From Streptomyces phaeochromogenes (GTDB taxonomy: Bacteria; Actinomycetota; Actinomycetes; Streptomycetales; Streptomycetaceae): 54,364 nt of DNA. The notes beneath the pieces were generated by a model. That model saw only the letters and a list, made by a program, of their open reading frames with translations. It was not told where the DNA came from and ran no database searches. Positions 1-9,050 of the stretch are shown here, piece after piece; position 1 is the first letter of the stretch; every line of letters begins with the position of its first letter. The stretch covers positions 1-54,364 of the forward strand of contig NZ_LIQZ01000016.1 of NCBI RefSeq assembly GCF_001418655.1, written 5' to 3'. The translations under genes were made by a program, and so were the position numbers.

Positions 1-1
1 T

Positions 2-2527
2 CGGATCTACCTCGGTGCGGCGCCGGGCGTCGGCAAGACGTACGCGATGCTCTCCGAGGCGCACCGCCGTGTCGAGCGGGGCACCGACTGTGTGGTCGCC
101 TTCGTGGAGCACCACAACCGGCCGCGTACGGAAGTGATGCTGCACGGTCTGGAGCAGATACCCCGGAAAGAACTGGAGTACCGGGACACCGTCTTCACCG
201 AGATGGACGTGGACGCGGTACTCGCCCGGCACCCCGAAGTGGCCCTCGTCGACGAACTGCCCCACACCAACATCCCCGGCTCGCGCAACACCAAGCGCTG
301 GCAGGACGTCGAGGAACTCCTCGCGGCCGGCATCGACGTGATCACGACGGTCAACATCCAGCACCTGGAGTCGCTGGGTGACGTCGTCGAGTCCATCACC
401 GGTGTACGACAGCAGGAGACCGTGCCGGACGAGGTGGTGCGGCGGGCCGACCAGATCGAGCTCGTCGACATGTCTCCGCAGGCGCTGCGCCGCCGGATGG
501 CGCACGGCAACATCTACAAGCCGGACAAGGTCGACGCGGCACTGTCCAACTACTTCCGCCCCGGCAACCTGACCGCCCTGCGCGAGCTGGCGCTGCTGTG
601 GGTGGCGGACCGGGTCGACGAGTACCTGACCGAGTACCGCAACGAGCACCGGGTCTCGAAGATCTGGGGCTCCCGCGAGCGGATCGTCGTCGGCCTGACC
701 GGCGGCCCCGAGGGCCGTACGCTCATCCGCCGAGCCGCCCGGCTGGCCGAGAAGGGCGCGGGCGGCGAAGTACTCGCCGTCTACATCGCCCGCAGCGACG
801 GCCTGACCTCCGCCTCCCCGAAGGAACTCGCCGTCCAGCGCACCCTCGTGGAGGACCTGGGCGGCACCTTCCACCACGTCATCGGGGAAGACATACCGAC
901 GGCACTCCTGGACTTCGCGCGCGGGGTGAACGCCACCCAGATCGTCCTCGGGGTGTCCCGCCGCAAGGGCTGGCAGTACGTGTTCGGCCCGGGCGTCGGA
1001 GCCACGGTGGCCCGGGAGTCGGGGCCCGACCTCGACGTCCACCTGATCACCCACGACGAGGCGGGCAAGGGGCGAGGTCTGCCCGTCGCCCGGAGCGCGC
1101 GGCTCGGCCGGTCCCGGGTCATCTGGGGCTGGCTGGTGGGAGTGGCCGGCCCCGCCCTCCTGACGCTGCTGCTCACCGGCGTCACGCCTTCGGTCGGCCT
1201 GGCCAACGACATGCTGCTGTTTCTGACGCTGACGGTGGCCGCGGCCCTGCTCGGCGGCCTCTACCCGGCGCTGGCCTCGGCCGTGGTGGGCTCGCTGCTG
1301 CTGAACTGGTTCTTCACCCCGCCCGTCCACACCCTGACGATCGCCGACCCCAAGAACATCGTCGCCATCGCCATCTTCGTGGGGGTCGCCGTGTCGGTCG
1401 CCTCCGTGGTGGACCTCGCGGCCCGGCGTACGCATCAGGCGGCCCGGCTGCGGGCCGAGTCGGAGATCCTCTCGGTCCTGGCGGGCAGTGTGCTGCGCGG
1501 GGAGACCAGCCTGGAGGCGCTGTTGGAGCGGGTCAGGGAGACCTTCGGCATGGAGTCGGTCGCCCTGCTGGAACGGGACAGCGACGTCGATCCGTGGACC
1601 TGCGCGGGCAGCGTGGGCCCGCGGCCCTGTCAGAGCCCCGAGAACGCGGACGTCGACATGCCGGTCGGCGACCACATGGCCCTCGCGCTCTCGGGGCGGG
1701 TGCTGCCGGCGGAGGACCGACGGGTGCTCGCCGCGTTCGCCGCGCAGGCCGCGGTGGTCCTGGACCGCCAGCGGCTCCAGTCGCAGGCGGACCAGTCACG
1801 CGCGCTGGCCGAGGGCAACCGCATCCGCACGGCCCTCCTTGCCGCCGTCAGCCATGATCTGCGCACCCCGCTCGCCGGGATCAAGGCCGCGGTCTCCTCG
1901 CTCCGTTCGGAGGACGTGGCCTGGTCCGAGGAGGATCAGGCGGAGCTGCTCGAAGGCATCGAGGAGGGCGCGGACCGCCTCGACAACCTCGTGGGCAACC
2001 TGCTCGACATGTCCCGGCTCCAGACCGGCACGGTCACGCCGCTGATCCGCGAGATCGACCTCGACGAGGTGGTCCCGATGGCGCTCGGCGGAGTCCCCGA
2101 GGACCGCGTTGAACTGGACATCCCCGAGACGCTGCCGATGGTCGCCGTCGACCCCGGCCTGCTGGAGCGGTCGGTCGCCAACCTGGTCGAGAACGCGGTG
2201 AAGTACAGCCCCGCCGGGGAACGGGTCCTGGTATCGGCGAGTGCGATGGCCGATCGCGTGGAGGTCCGGGTGGTGGACCGCGGCCCGGGCGTCCCGGACC
2301 CGGCCAAGGACCGCATCTTCGAGCCCTTCCAGCGGTACGGCGACGCCCCGCGCGGCGCCGGAGTGGGCCTCGGCCTCGCGGTCGCCCGCGGCTTCGCCGA
2401 GTCGATGCGCGGCACCCTCACCGCCGAGGACACCCCCGGCGGCGGCCTCACCATGGTCCTCACCCTCCCCGCCGCGCCCGGCGCCCATCCGATCCGCCCC
2501 GACCTCCCGGCGACCACGACCTCCTAG
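2..2527 (+). CDS. kdpD: Osmosensitive K+ channel sensor histidine kinase KdpD, 5' end cut off by the window
   Basis: Membrane sensor kinase for potassium limitation and turgor. The reading frame is open from base 2, ahead of the first in-window ATG at 47. It opens with a Walker A-like GAAPGVGKT, the start of the KdpD cytoplasmic domain, so only the extreme N terminus is missing. A universal-stress-like domain follows, then four clustered hydrophobic segments (about 1120-1420) with a GAF-like region after them. The kinase core has the phospho-acceptor His in SHDLRTPL (codon near 1852), an N box (NLVENAVKYSP), a G1 box (DRGPGVPD) and a G2 box (GVGLGLAVA). Stop is TAG at 2525. The usual partner kdpE does not follow; the next gene is an unrelated membrane protein. 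The family call is firm. Confidence 0.95.
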   Translation, partial: RIYLGAAPGVGKTYAMLSEAHRRVERGTDCVVAFVEHHNRPRTEVMLHGLEQIPRKELEYRDTVFTEMDVDAVLARHPEVALVDELPHTNIPGSRNTKRWQDVEELLAAGIDVITTVNIQHLESLGDVVESITGVRQQETVPDEVVRRADQIELVDMSPQALRRRMAHGNIYKPDKVDAALSNYFRPGNLTALRELALLWVADRVDEYLTEYRNEHRVSKIWGSRERIVVGLTGGPEGRTLIRRAARLAEKGAGGEVLAVYIARSDGLTSASPKELAVQRTLVEDLGGTFHHVIGEDIPTALLDFARGVNATQIVLGVSRRKGWQYVFGPGVGATVARESGPDLDVHLITHDEAGKGRGLPVARSARLGRSRVIWGWLVGVAGPALLTLLLTGVTPSVGLANDMLLFLTLTVAAALLGGLYPALASAVVGSLLLNWFFTPPVHTLTIADPKNIVAIAIFVGVAVSVASVVDLAARRTHQAARLRAESEILSVLAGSVLRGETSLEALLERVRETFGMESVALLERDSDVDPWTCAGSVGPRPCQSPENADVDMPVGDHMALALSGRVLPAEDRRVLAAFAAQAAVVLDRQRLQSQADQSRALAEGNRIRTALLAAVSHDLRTPLAGIKAAVSSLRSEDVAWSEEDQAELLEGIEEGADRLDNLVGNLLDMSRLQTGTVTPLIREIDLDEVVPMALGGVPEDRVELDIPETLPMVAVDPGLLERSVANLVENAVKYSPAGERVLVSASAMADRVEVRVVDRGPGVPDPAKDRIFEPFQRYGDAPRGAGVGLGLAVARGFAESMRGTLTAEDTPGGGLTMVLTLPAAPGAHPIRPDLPATTTS

Positions 2528-2608
2528 TGCTCCGGCCGGGGGTCACCTCCCTCGGCCGGGGCCAACCCCCTTCACTCAGCGCCCCCGAACACCTGTGACG
2601 AGCGCCAC

Positions 2609-2632
2609 ACGCCGAAGTTCGAACTTCGGCGT
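2609..2632. promoter_or_regulatory. Perfect 24-bp palindrome upstream of a membrane protein gene
   Basis: The two 12-nt arms meet at a central TTCGAA with no mismatch. It lies 82 bp after kdpD and 92 bp before the next start codon. With no loop and no T-run it looks more like an operator for a dimeric regulator than a terminator. The regulator is unknown. Confidence 0.5.
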
Positions 2633-2724
2633 TCGCCGTGCATCTAGTCGGCGTCCGGCCATCGACCGGCCGCGGAACACCACTCCTCCGCGGCCGTCCG
2701 CCTCTGTTCACCAAGGAACGTTCA

Positions 2725-3297
2725 ATGGGTTATCTGCGTGGATTCATCCCCTGGATCGTCTCCGGCGTCGTGTCGTCCTTCGACTGGCGCTGGGGTGCGA
2801 CAGGAGGACTCGTCACGGGGCTGCTGCTCCTGCTGCAGGACCGCCGCCGCGGTGTCGAACTCGACGCCCTGGTCCTGGAGATCAGCGCCATCGTGTACTT
2901 CGTGGTCGTCGGCGCCGTCGCCGTCACCGACCCGGACTCGGTCCTGGCGGACCACACCGACGTCCTCTCCTTCGGCTGGCTGGCGGCCACCGCCTGGGGC
3001 ACCCTCGCGATCCGGCGCCCCTTCACACTGGGCATCGCCCGGCGCCAGACACCCCGCGAGTACTGGGACATGCCGGAGTTCATCCGGGTCAACAACCACA
3101 TCACCACCGCCTGGGGCGCCGGATTCACCTTCATCGCCGTCGGCCTGGCCGTCTGCGGCGCCGTCGACGCGCCGGCCTGGGCCGGCATCTCCGCCCATGT
3201 CGCGGGCCTCGTCGGACCTGCCGTCTTCACGAAGGTCTATCCCGCCCGGGCCCAGGCACGACTGCTGGCCCAGGCGCCGGCCACGGCCGCTCCCTGA
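2725..3297 (+). CDS. Small integral membrane protein, function unknown
   Basis: 190 residues. The ATG at 2725 is preceded by AAGGAACG about five bases upstream, better than the in-frame ATG at 2638. Hydrophobic stretches lie near residues 5-35, 52-70, 80-95 and 128-170, giving roughly four membrane spans with short charged loops. It carries no catalytic motif I recognise. It resembles short actinobacterial proteins that keep the topology of an intrinsic membrane protein without a named domain. It is co-directional with kdpD and with the carotenoid oxygenase 79 bp downstream, but the palindrome at 2609-2632 suggests its own control. Function is not assignable from sequence. Confidence 0.8.
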   Translation: MGYLRGFIPWIVSGVVSSFDWRWGATGGLVTGLLLLLQDRRRGVELDALVLEISAIVYFVVVGAVAVTDPDSVLADHTDVLSFGWLAATAWGTLAIRRPFTLGIARRQTPREYWDMPEFIRVNNHITTAWGAGFTFIAVGLAVCGAVDAPAWAGISAHVAGLVGPAVFTKVYPARAQARLLAQAPATAAP

Positions 3298-3376
3298 CGG
3301 GCGGGCCCCTCCGCAAGACCCCGGCAGCCTCGCACGGCCGAAGAACTCACCGCACCAAGGGCACGAGGAGAGCGCG

Positions 3377-4756
3377 ATGACCGACCAGACAGCTCCTCCC
3401 CTGTATCTCCAGGGCCGCTTCGCCCCGGCCCCCGAGGAACACAGCGCGGCCGGTCTCACCGTGCGGGGCTCCCTGCCGGCCGACCTGGACGGCCGCTATC
3501 TGCGCAACGGCCCCAACCCGCTGCCCGGCCAGGACACGGGCCACTGGTTCACCGGTCACGGCATGCTCCACGGCATCCGGCTGCGGGGCGGACGCGCCGA
3601 GTGGTACCGCAACCGGTGGATACGTACACGGAAGCTGGAGGGACATCCGTTCATCCGTGCGAACGCCACCGTCGACCTCACCGTGACGCCCGCCAACACC
3701 CACGTGATCCGGCACGCCGGCACCGTGCTGGCACTGTGCGAGGCGGGCCTTCCCTACTGGGTGTCTCCCTCCCTGGAGACCGTCGGACCGTACGACTTCG
3801 GCGGGCGGCTGACCACCGCGATGACCGCCCACCCCAAGGAGGACCCGGTCACCGGCGAACTGCACCTGTTCGGGACCGGGTGCGTCCCGCCCTACCTCAC
3901 CTACCACCGGATCACCGCGGAGGGGCAGCTGCTCGACAGCCGGCGGATCGACGTGCCGGGCCCGACGATGATGCACGACTTCGCCGTCACCGAGCGCCAC
4001 GTCCTGTGGATGGACCTGCCCGTCGTCTTCGACCCCGCCTTCGCCGGGCGCGGCGGCATGCCCTACCAGTGGGACGAGGGGTACGGCGCGCGGCTCGGAG
4101 TCATGTCCCGCACCCCCGGCAGCACCGACGTGCGGTGGTACGAGGTCGACCCCTGCTACGTCTTCCACGTCGGCAACGCCTACGAGGACCCGCGGGGGCG
4201 CATCGTGCTGGACGCGGTGCGCTACGACCACGCGGGCTTCCGGAAGGCCTGGACGGACCTCGGCGGCCCCGCGGGCCCCAATGGCCTGGCCGGTGCGATG
4301 GAACCGGGCCGTTCCCAGTCCCTCGCCGTCCTGCACCGATGGACACTGGATCCGGCCACCGGCCGTGTCACCGAGTCCCAACTGGACGACCGGGCGGCCG
4401 AGTTCCCCACGCACAACGGGACCCTCACCGGACGCCCGAACCGCTACCTGTACACCGTCTCCGGAGACGGTGTAGCCAAGCACGACCTGACGCGCCGCAC
4501 CAGTCACGCCCACGAGACGCCCGGCAGCCGCTACGCCGGGGAAGCCGTCTTCGTACCGGCGGCGGACGGCGCGGGCGAGGACGAGGGCTGGCTCCTGTCG
4601 CTCGTCTCGGACGACGACGGCCGGGCGGGGGAGCTGGTCGTCCTCGACGCCACGGACCTCTCCGTCCAGGCCGTGGTGGAACTGCCGTACCCCGTCCCGG
4701 CCGGCTTCCACGGAAGCTGGCTGCCGGAGTCCGTTCACCGGCCCCGGGGGCTGTAG
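3377..4756 (+). CDS. Carotenoid cleavage oxygenase (RPE65/CCD family)
   Basis: 459 residues, normal length for the family. These non-heme Fe(II) enzymes split carotenoid or stilbenoid double bonds with O2. The four family iron-ligand histidines can be placed: H152 (TAHPKEDP), H200 (MMHDFAVT), H264 (YVFHVGNAY) and H445 near the C terminus (GFHGSW). The N-terminal LRNGPNPL is also typical. There is no signal peptide, so it should be cytoplasmic. The ATG at 3377 follows GAGGAG. The next gene, a sigma factor with an NTF2-like tail, lies 129 bp downstream in the same direction. No carotenoid synthesis genes are in the window, so the substrate (carotenoid, retinoid precursor or lignostilbene) cannot be decided. 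Confidence 0.9.
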   Translation: MTDQTAPPLYLQGRFAPAPEEHSAAGLTVRGSLPADLDGRYLRNGPNPLPGQDTGHWFTGHGMLHGIRLRGGRAEWYRNRWIRTRKLEGHPFIRANATVDLTVTPANTHVIRHAGTVLALCEAGLPYWVSPSLETVGPYDFGGRLTTAMTAHPKEDPVTGELHLFGTGCVPPYLTYHRITAEGQLLDSRRIDVPGPTMMHDFAVTERHVLWMDLPVVFDPAFAGRGGMPYQWDEGYGARLGVMSRTPGSTDVRWYEVDPCYVFHVGNAYEDPRGRIVLDAVRYDHAGFRKAWTDLGGPAGPNGLAGAMEPGRSQSLAVLHRWTLDPATGRVTESQLDDRAAEFPTHNGTLTGRPNRYLYTVSGDGVAKHDLTRRTSHAHETPGSRYAGEAVFVPAADGAGEDEGWLLSLVSDDDGRAGELVVLDATDLSVQAVVELPYPVPAGFHGSWLPESVHRPRGL

Positions 4757-4885
4757 TGCGCAGGCAGGGGCTTCCCGAATTTTTGCCCAGGTTCCACCCC
4801 GCATACATCGCCGAGTGGGAAAGATGGGACCCATCTCCCAAGCTCCACACGGTTCGTGAATCGTCCGCACGGAGGCGTTCAGCTC

Positions 4886-5863
4886 ATGTTGCCCCTCAAC
4901 CCGCCCACGGATGAGGCACTCACCCGCAGGGCCCAGGCCGGCGAGGCCGGAGCCCTCGGCCTGCTGCTGGCCCGCCACCAGGCGCCGATGCGCGCGGTGG
5001 CGCTGAGCCTGCTCGGCTACGGCCCCGACGCCGAGGACGCGGTGCAGGACGCCGCGCTGACCGCGCTGCGGCGCATCGGCGACGTACGGGATCCGGCGGC
5101 CGTGGGAGCGTGGCTGCGCGCGATCGTGCGCAACGCCTCCCGTACGCGCCTGCGCGACACCCGCGAGACACCCGGCCTGGACGGGCTGGACCATCTGCGG
5201 CTTCGCGACGACGAGACCTCGCACCCGGAGCAGCTCATCGAACAGCACGCGATGCGGGACTGGATCTGGGACGCGGTGGACGAACTGCCGCCGAAGCTCC
5301 GGCTGGTGCTGATGCTGCGGCACTTCAGCGGCATCACCTCCTACCAGGAGATCGCCGATGTCTGCGAGGTACCGGTCGGCACCGTGCGCAGCCGGCTCAA
5401 CCAGGCCAGGGGGAAGATGGCCCAGGTGCTGCTGTCGACCGCCAACCAGACGCACGACGACGCCGCCGCGCTCACCGAGGACAGCCGACACGAGGCCGTG
5501 GAGACCCTCCAGGCATCAGAGCGCGGCCAACTGCCCCAGGAGATCTCCGAGTTGTGGCCGGAGGAGAGCGAACTGGTCGGCCCTCTCAGCCGGCCGGGCG
5601 CACGCACCCATCCCGTCCCCGTCATGCGGCAGACCCTGGAGTTCGGGGTGCGCCAGAGTCTGCGCCATGTGGTGGCCAGCCGTGACATCACCATCTGGGA
5701 AATGGACGTCACGCACGACGTCACCGACCACGCCGCCGACCACATCTGCCCGCCGACCCTCGCCTGGCTCATGTTCCGCGAGAACCGAAGGGTTCAGAAA
5801 CTGCGGCTGATCTTCCCCATGCCGGTTTCGACGGGCCCGGCCGGGTTCCCGGAACCGGCATGA
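4886..5863 (+). CDS. ECF sigma factor with C-terminal NTF2/SnoaL-like extension
   Basis: 325 residues. Region 2 (about 12-90) has the DAEDAVQDA core and region 4 (about 130-185) has the helix-turn-helix EIADVCEVPVGTVRSRL. About 130 further residues carry DITIWEMDV and a C-terminal strand-like WLMFRENRRVQKLRLIF, resembling the SnoaL/NTF2-like tails of some ECF groups, where the tail tunes activity in place of an anti-sigma factor. No anti-sigma gene is adjacent, which fits. The ATG at 4886 is preferred over 4856 because GGAGG sits ten bases upstream. The carotenoid oxygenase is immediately upstream. Sigma factor identity is firm; the tail assignment is an inference from pattern. Confidence 0.88.
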   Translation: MLPLNPPTDEALTRRAQAGEAGALGLLLARHQAPMRAVALSLLGYGPDAEDAVQDAALTALRRIGDVRDPAAVGAWLRAIVRNASRTRLRDTRETPGLDGLDHLRLRDDETSHPEQLIEQHAMRDWIWDAVDELPPKLRLVLMLRHFSGITSYQEIADVCEVPVGTVRSRLNQARGKMAQVLLSTANQTHDDAAALTEDSRHEAVETLQASERGQLPQEISELWPEESELVGPLSRPGARTHPVPVMRQTLEFGVRQSLRHVVASRDITIWEMDVTHDVTDHAADHICPPTLAWLMFRENRRVQKLRLIFPMPVSTGPAGFPEPA

Positions 5864-5897
5864 GGCGTCGGTTCTGAGACGACGGATGCGACTCGTC

Positions 5898-5946
5898 GGC
5901 TATGGGACGGCGGTTCCGGAACGTCGGCTATGAGGCGGCGGTGCCC
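5898..5946. repeat. Imperfect tandem duplication over the stop of the metallophosphoesterase gene
   Basis: Two copies of a unit containing GTCGGCTATG followed by a GG(A/C)GGCGG-like segment, 28 bp apart. On the minus strand each copy carries a TAG; the one at 5928-5930 is the stop of the metallophosphoesterase gene. The period is not a multiple of three. Confidence 0.5.
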
Positions 5947-7463
5947 AGGCCTGCACGGAAGCCCGCCGGTGCCGCGGCCGGAACGCCGCGAGGGCTGACG
6001 CCGGACAGATCGTGGGCGGTCATGCTGTTGCGGTCGGCGACCGAGCGGCCCAGGGCGTGGTGCGGCCACAGACCGCCGGCCACCCGGCGGCTGCGCTCGC
6101 CCCACTCACGGGCCTGGGCGCTGCTGGTCTTGTAGTGGTTGAGGGCGTAGCCGCCGGAGTGGATCCGGAGCAGGCTGAAGCCGCCGGGATAGTCCTTGGC
6201 GGCGCTGACCTCCTGCAGAGTCACGTGCGGCGCCTGCGGCAGGACGGTTCGCTTGTTGCGGTGGGTGTGGCCCGCGTGGTGGAGGAAGACTCCGGGCGCG
6301 GACGCGTAGGCGTCGAGAATCGAGCGGGCCTGGCGGCGGCCGAGGCGCTGCCCGCCGCTCACCGGGAAGAGGGAGTCCCGCACGGTCAGCGGATGGTGCC
6401 CGAACACGACGGTGGGCTGGTCGCCGCGCTCCTTCAACCGGGCCCGGAACCAGGACAGTTGCTCGTCACCGAGCCCGCCGGCGTCGGCGCCGTTGCCGTC
6501 CTTCTCGTAGGTGTCGAGCCCGATGATCCGCAACCCGCCGAGATCGCGGGCGAAGTACGCGGGCCCCGGGCCACCGAGGAACTCTTCGCGGAAGGCGTCT
6601 CCGGCGTCGCGGTGCCGGGGCCGGTCGTGGTTTCCGCGTACGGCGAAGTAGTCCTGTCCGTGGCTGCCGAAGCCGTCCAGGATCCGCTTGGCCTCCGCCA
6701 GGTCACGCGGCGCCCCGCCTGCCGAGATGTCCCCCGCGGCCAGCAGCAGATCCGCCCCGCGCCGCCGTGCCTCCTCGACCAGGGCCCGGCTCATGATCTC
6801 CGGATACGGGGCGAGCCCCGGCTCCTGCGCCACACCGCGCAGCAGGGGCAGCCCGGCCATCAGACCGGCGGTGGTCTCCCCGATGTGGAAGTCGTTGCAG
6901 AGCGCTATCGACAGCAGATGCCGCCCCGGCGGGGGCTGCGGGGTGGTGAAGGAGTACGGACCCCGGCTCGAACCCAGTCCGTAGCGGTTGGTGCCGACGG
7001 CGTTGCCGCGGATGAGGTGCAGCGGCGTGGGCGTGGCGGCCGTGCCCCGCGAGCGGGCCTGGTAGTAGTACGTCTGCCCCGGCTCCAGGTCCGTGAGCTC
7101 GACATGGTGGTGCGCCGTGGGCCGGTCCTCCGCCGCGGTGCGGTCCAGCCGGGAGGGATGGGTGCCGTAGACGACCTCACCCTCCGTGACGGCGGGGAGC
7201 ATGTGGCCCAGCCCGTCGTTGGTGCCGGGCACCCCGGTGTACCAGGTGATGATGGCGCGGTCCTCGGTCAGGGTGACCAGTTCCAGGTGGACGGCAGCCA
7301 GGCTGTCGGGGTGATGGGCGTGGCCCCTGCGTGTGGGCCCGTGGAGGGCTCCGGCGGCGGCCCGCAGCAGCGTGGGGGCGAGGAGGGCGCCGGAACGTAG
7401 GACTTCACAGGGAGAGGGCAGGGCCGACATGGCCGCGAGGGGAGCGGAGAAGCAGCAGCGCAT
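5928..7463 (-). CDS. Metallophosphoesterase with N-terminal purple-acid-phosphatase-type Fn3 domain
   Basis: 511 residues. All five calcineurin-like metal motifs are present: D191-x-H193, GD 244-245, GNHD 277-280, H356-H357 in FGHHPL, and GHTH 398-401. Residues about 55-175 form an Fn3-like domain with the TYYYQAR pattern of purple acid phosphatases. The N terminus has a hydrophobic patch but no clear signal peptide, so location is uncertain. Phosphomonoesters or phosphodiesters are likely substrates; the exact one cannot be read. No good ribosome-binding site decides the start; ATG at 7430 is an alternative to 7463. The gene converges on the sigma factor gene with 64 bp between stops. Confidence 0.88.
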   Translation of the reverse strand: MRCCFSAPLAAMSALPSPCEVLRSGALLAPTLLRAAAGALHGPTRRGHAHHPDSLAAVHLELVTLTEDRAIITWYTGVPGTNDGLGHMLPAVTEGEVVYGTHPSRLDRTAAEDRPTAHHHVELTDLEPGQTYYYQARSRGTAATPTPLHLIRGNAVGTNRYGLGSSRGPYSFTTPQPPPGRHLLSIALCNDFHIGETTAGLMAGLPLLRGVAQEPGLAPYPEIMSRALVEEARRRGADLLLAAGDISAGGAPRDLAEAKRILDGFGSHGQDYFAVRGNHDRPRHRDAGDAFREEFLGGPGPAYFARDLGGLRIIGLDTYEKDGNGADAGGLGDEQLSWFRARLKERGDQPTVVFGHHPLTVRDSLFPVSGGQRLGRRQARSILDAYASAPGVFLHHAGHTHRNKRTVLPQAPHVTLQEVSAAKDYPGGFSLLRIHSGGYALNHYKTSSAQAREWGERSRRVAGGLWPHHALGRSVADRNSMTAHDLSGVSPRGVPAAAPAGFRAGLGTAAS

Positions 7464-7891
7464 GACTGAGTATGTGCCCGCACGCGGTGAACGCCAGGGG
7501 GGATACCGAATGCGGCGCCCGGTATGGAATGCGACATCACCGCACGATCATGGGCATACTTGATCTTTCTTCGAGGTTTCGCACTCGCGTCGGCAGGCCC
7601 AACAGGGTTGTGCGGCAAGGGATTTGGCGGGAGCCTGATGGCGCGTCAGCCGGGCTGGGTCCAAGCGGCGCCCCGGTCGGCGGGCTGCGTATTTCGCCCG
7701 GACGTGTTCTTCGCCACCTTCGGCGCGACGAGGCGTTTCCGTGACCGGATCTCCTGCAGATGTCACGTTCCGCTTTCGCTTCGTGTCTCAGGGTGAATGG
7801 GCTTGCGGGGGTCGCTGATCGTTCGTACCCCTGCACGGCGGGGCACACCAACCGCGTACCGTGGGAGCCATCAAGACCGGAGGTCACGCAC
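7464..7891. other. 428-bp divergent intergenic region, no gene recognised
   Basis: It separates the metallophosphoesterase (minus) from the small acidic protein (plus) and should hold both promoters. Short open frames here lack codon bias and ribosome-binding sites. The part around 7540-7580 is AT-richer than its surroundings. I see no operator or RNA motif I can name. Confidence 0.4.
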
Positions 7892-8239
7892 ATGTCCGCG
7901 CTACCGCACGAGCCGAGCCCGCAGGCCGATTCGGATCCGTACCAGTTCGAAGATCCCTACCAGCTTGAATTCGCCGAGGGCCCCCAGACGCTCGCCGAGT
8001 TGCGCGCCGCTCTCGAGGTGATGAACCCCGAGGTGCTGACCGCCTTCAACGCCCGGCTCGATTCCGCGAGGTTCGGTGCGGAGCAGGCCGAGGTCATCGC
8101 CAAGGCCCGCCGCGCCGTGGCGTTCTCGAAGCGTGCCGAGGTGGAGGCCGCCGCTGCGGCAGCCGCGGAGGAGGCCGCCGCGGAGCCGCAGGCCGAGGAT
8201 CTCTGGGCCCACCTGGACGTGCGCGACAGCGCTTCCTGA
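7892..8239 (+). CDS. Small acidic alanine-rich protein, unknown function
   Basis: 115 residues. ATG at 7892 follows CCGGAGGT with good spacing, which rejects the longer frame starting at 7760. The first 25 residues are acidic and rich in Pro, Asp and Tyr (SDPYQFEDPYQLEF). The middle (about 30-75) looks helical and amphipathic (LAELRAALEVMNPEVLTAF). The tail is an Ala/Glu-rich helix ending in DLWAHLDVRDSAS. There is no signal peptide or membrane segment, so a cytoplasmic coiled or regulatory protein is plausible. It precedes the GntR gene by 73 bp on the same strand. I do not recognise the family. Confidence 0.75.
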   Translation: MSALPHEPSPQADSDPYQFEDPYQLEFAEGPQTLAELRAALEVMNPEVLTAFNARLDSARFGAEQAEVIAKARRAVAFSKRAEVEAAAAAAAEEAAAEPQAEDLWAHLDVRDSAS

Positions 8240-8312
8240 CCTACGCCCGGTGTACTGCGTCACCACCGGCATAAACTGTGAGGGATACGCCGAGTCTTGA
8301 GGAGGAGCCGGG

Positions 8313-9050
8313 ATGCCGCCGCACAGCCCTTCCGCGGCCGGTGTCCCGGACGAGGGCGACGACCGGAGCGTGCCGCCCGTCCGGCAGGCACTGTCGGACA
8401 GCGTCTACGAGCGCATCAAGGCGATGGTCATGGACCACGAGATCGCCCCCGGCGCACGCGTGGGCATCGAGTCGCTGGCCAGAGCGCTCAAGGTCTCACC
8501 GACCCCCGTCCGGGAGGCGCTGGCCCGGCTGGAGTCCGACGGCCTGGTGGTGAAGCGCGCGCTCTCCGGATACCGGGCCACGGAGTTGCTGACCCGTCAG
8601 GGCCTTGAGGAACTCTTCGAGATGCGCCTGCTGCTGGAACCCAGGGCTGCCGCTCTGGCCGCCGCGAACGCCACCGAGGTGCAACTCGACGGCCTGGAAC
8701 GGATCGTCGAGGAGATGCAGGTCCAACCGAGCCCGAACGGACGGTACGCGTCCTACCGCGACTTCGCCGCACTCGACCAGCGCTTCCACGAGGCGATCGG
8801 ACAGGCCGCGCACCGGCCGCTGCTCGCCGACGCGGTGGAGCGGCTCCACGCGCACCTGCACATCTTCCGGCTCAGCAACGTCGTCGGCGCGGGGGGCCCG
8901 ACCGTCGCGGAGCACGAGCGGATCGTACGCGCGGTTCTGCGCCGCAATCCCGAGCGGGCTGCCGAGGCGATGACGGAGCATCTCACGCGCAGCATGGAAC
9001 GTCAGCGCGACGAGGGCGACGAGCCCGCTCCCGCGTCCTCGATCCGGTAG
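8313..9050 (+). CDS. GntR-family transcriptional regulator, FCD (FadR) subfamily
   Basis: 245 residues. A winged helix-turn-helix at about 25-95 (LSDSVYERIKAMVM, then VSPTPVREAL, the GntR recognition helix) is followed by an all-helical FCD effector domain at about 105-230. The FCD metal-ligand pattern is visible: D and H in ALDQRFHEAIG, H in HLHIFRL, and H in the final helix near MTEHL. ATG at 8313 follows GAGGAGGAG. The gene converges on the sugar operon at 9115-15363 and is its likely regulator, since FCD proteins commonly sense sugar acids and related carboxylates. The stop lies inside the first unit of a 9-bp tandem array. Target and ligand are inferred from position only. Confidence 0.9.
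   Translation: MPPHSPSAAGVPDEGDDRSVPPVRQALSDSVYERIKAMVMDHEIAPGARVGIESLARALKVSPTPVREALARLESDGLVVKRALSGYRATELLTRQGLEELFEMRLLLEPRAAALAAANATEVQLDGLERIVEEMQVQPSPNGRYASYRDFAALDQRFHEAIGQAAHRPLLADAVERLHAHLHIFRLSNVVGAGGPTVAEHERIVRAVLRRNPERAAEAMTEHLTRSMERQRDEGDEPAPASSIR

Noticed and set aside
3347..5491. Long open minus-strand frame of over 700 codons opposite the carotenoid oxygenase and sigma factor
   Set aside because: It is a high-GC shadow: no family motif, His/Arg/Gly/Val-heavy composition, no ribosome-binding site, and two well-supported genes on the other strand.
3377..5863. Light-inducible LitS-type carotenoid regulon
   Set aside because: There is no LitR-type MerR/B12 regulator and no crt synthesis genes, and the sigma factor has an NTF2-like tail unlike a simple ECF.
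7464..7891. Overlapping small open frames of 70-118 codons
   Set aside because: Mutually overlapping in several frames, no codon bias, no ribosome-binding sites and no motifs.
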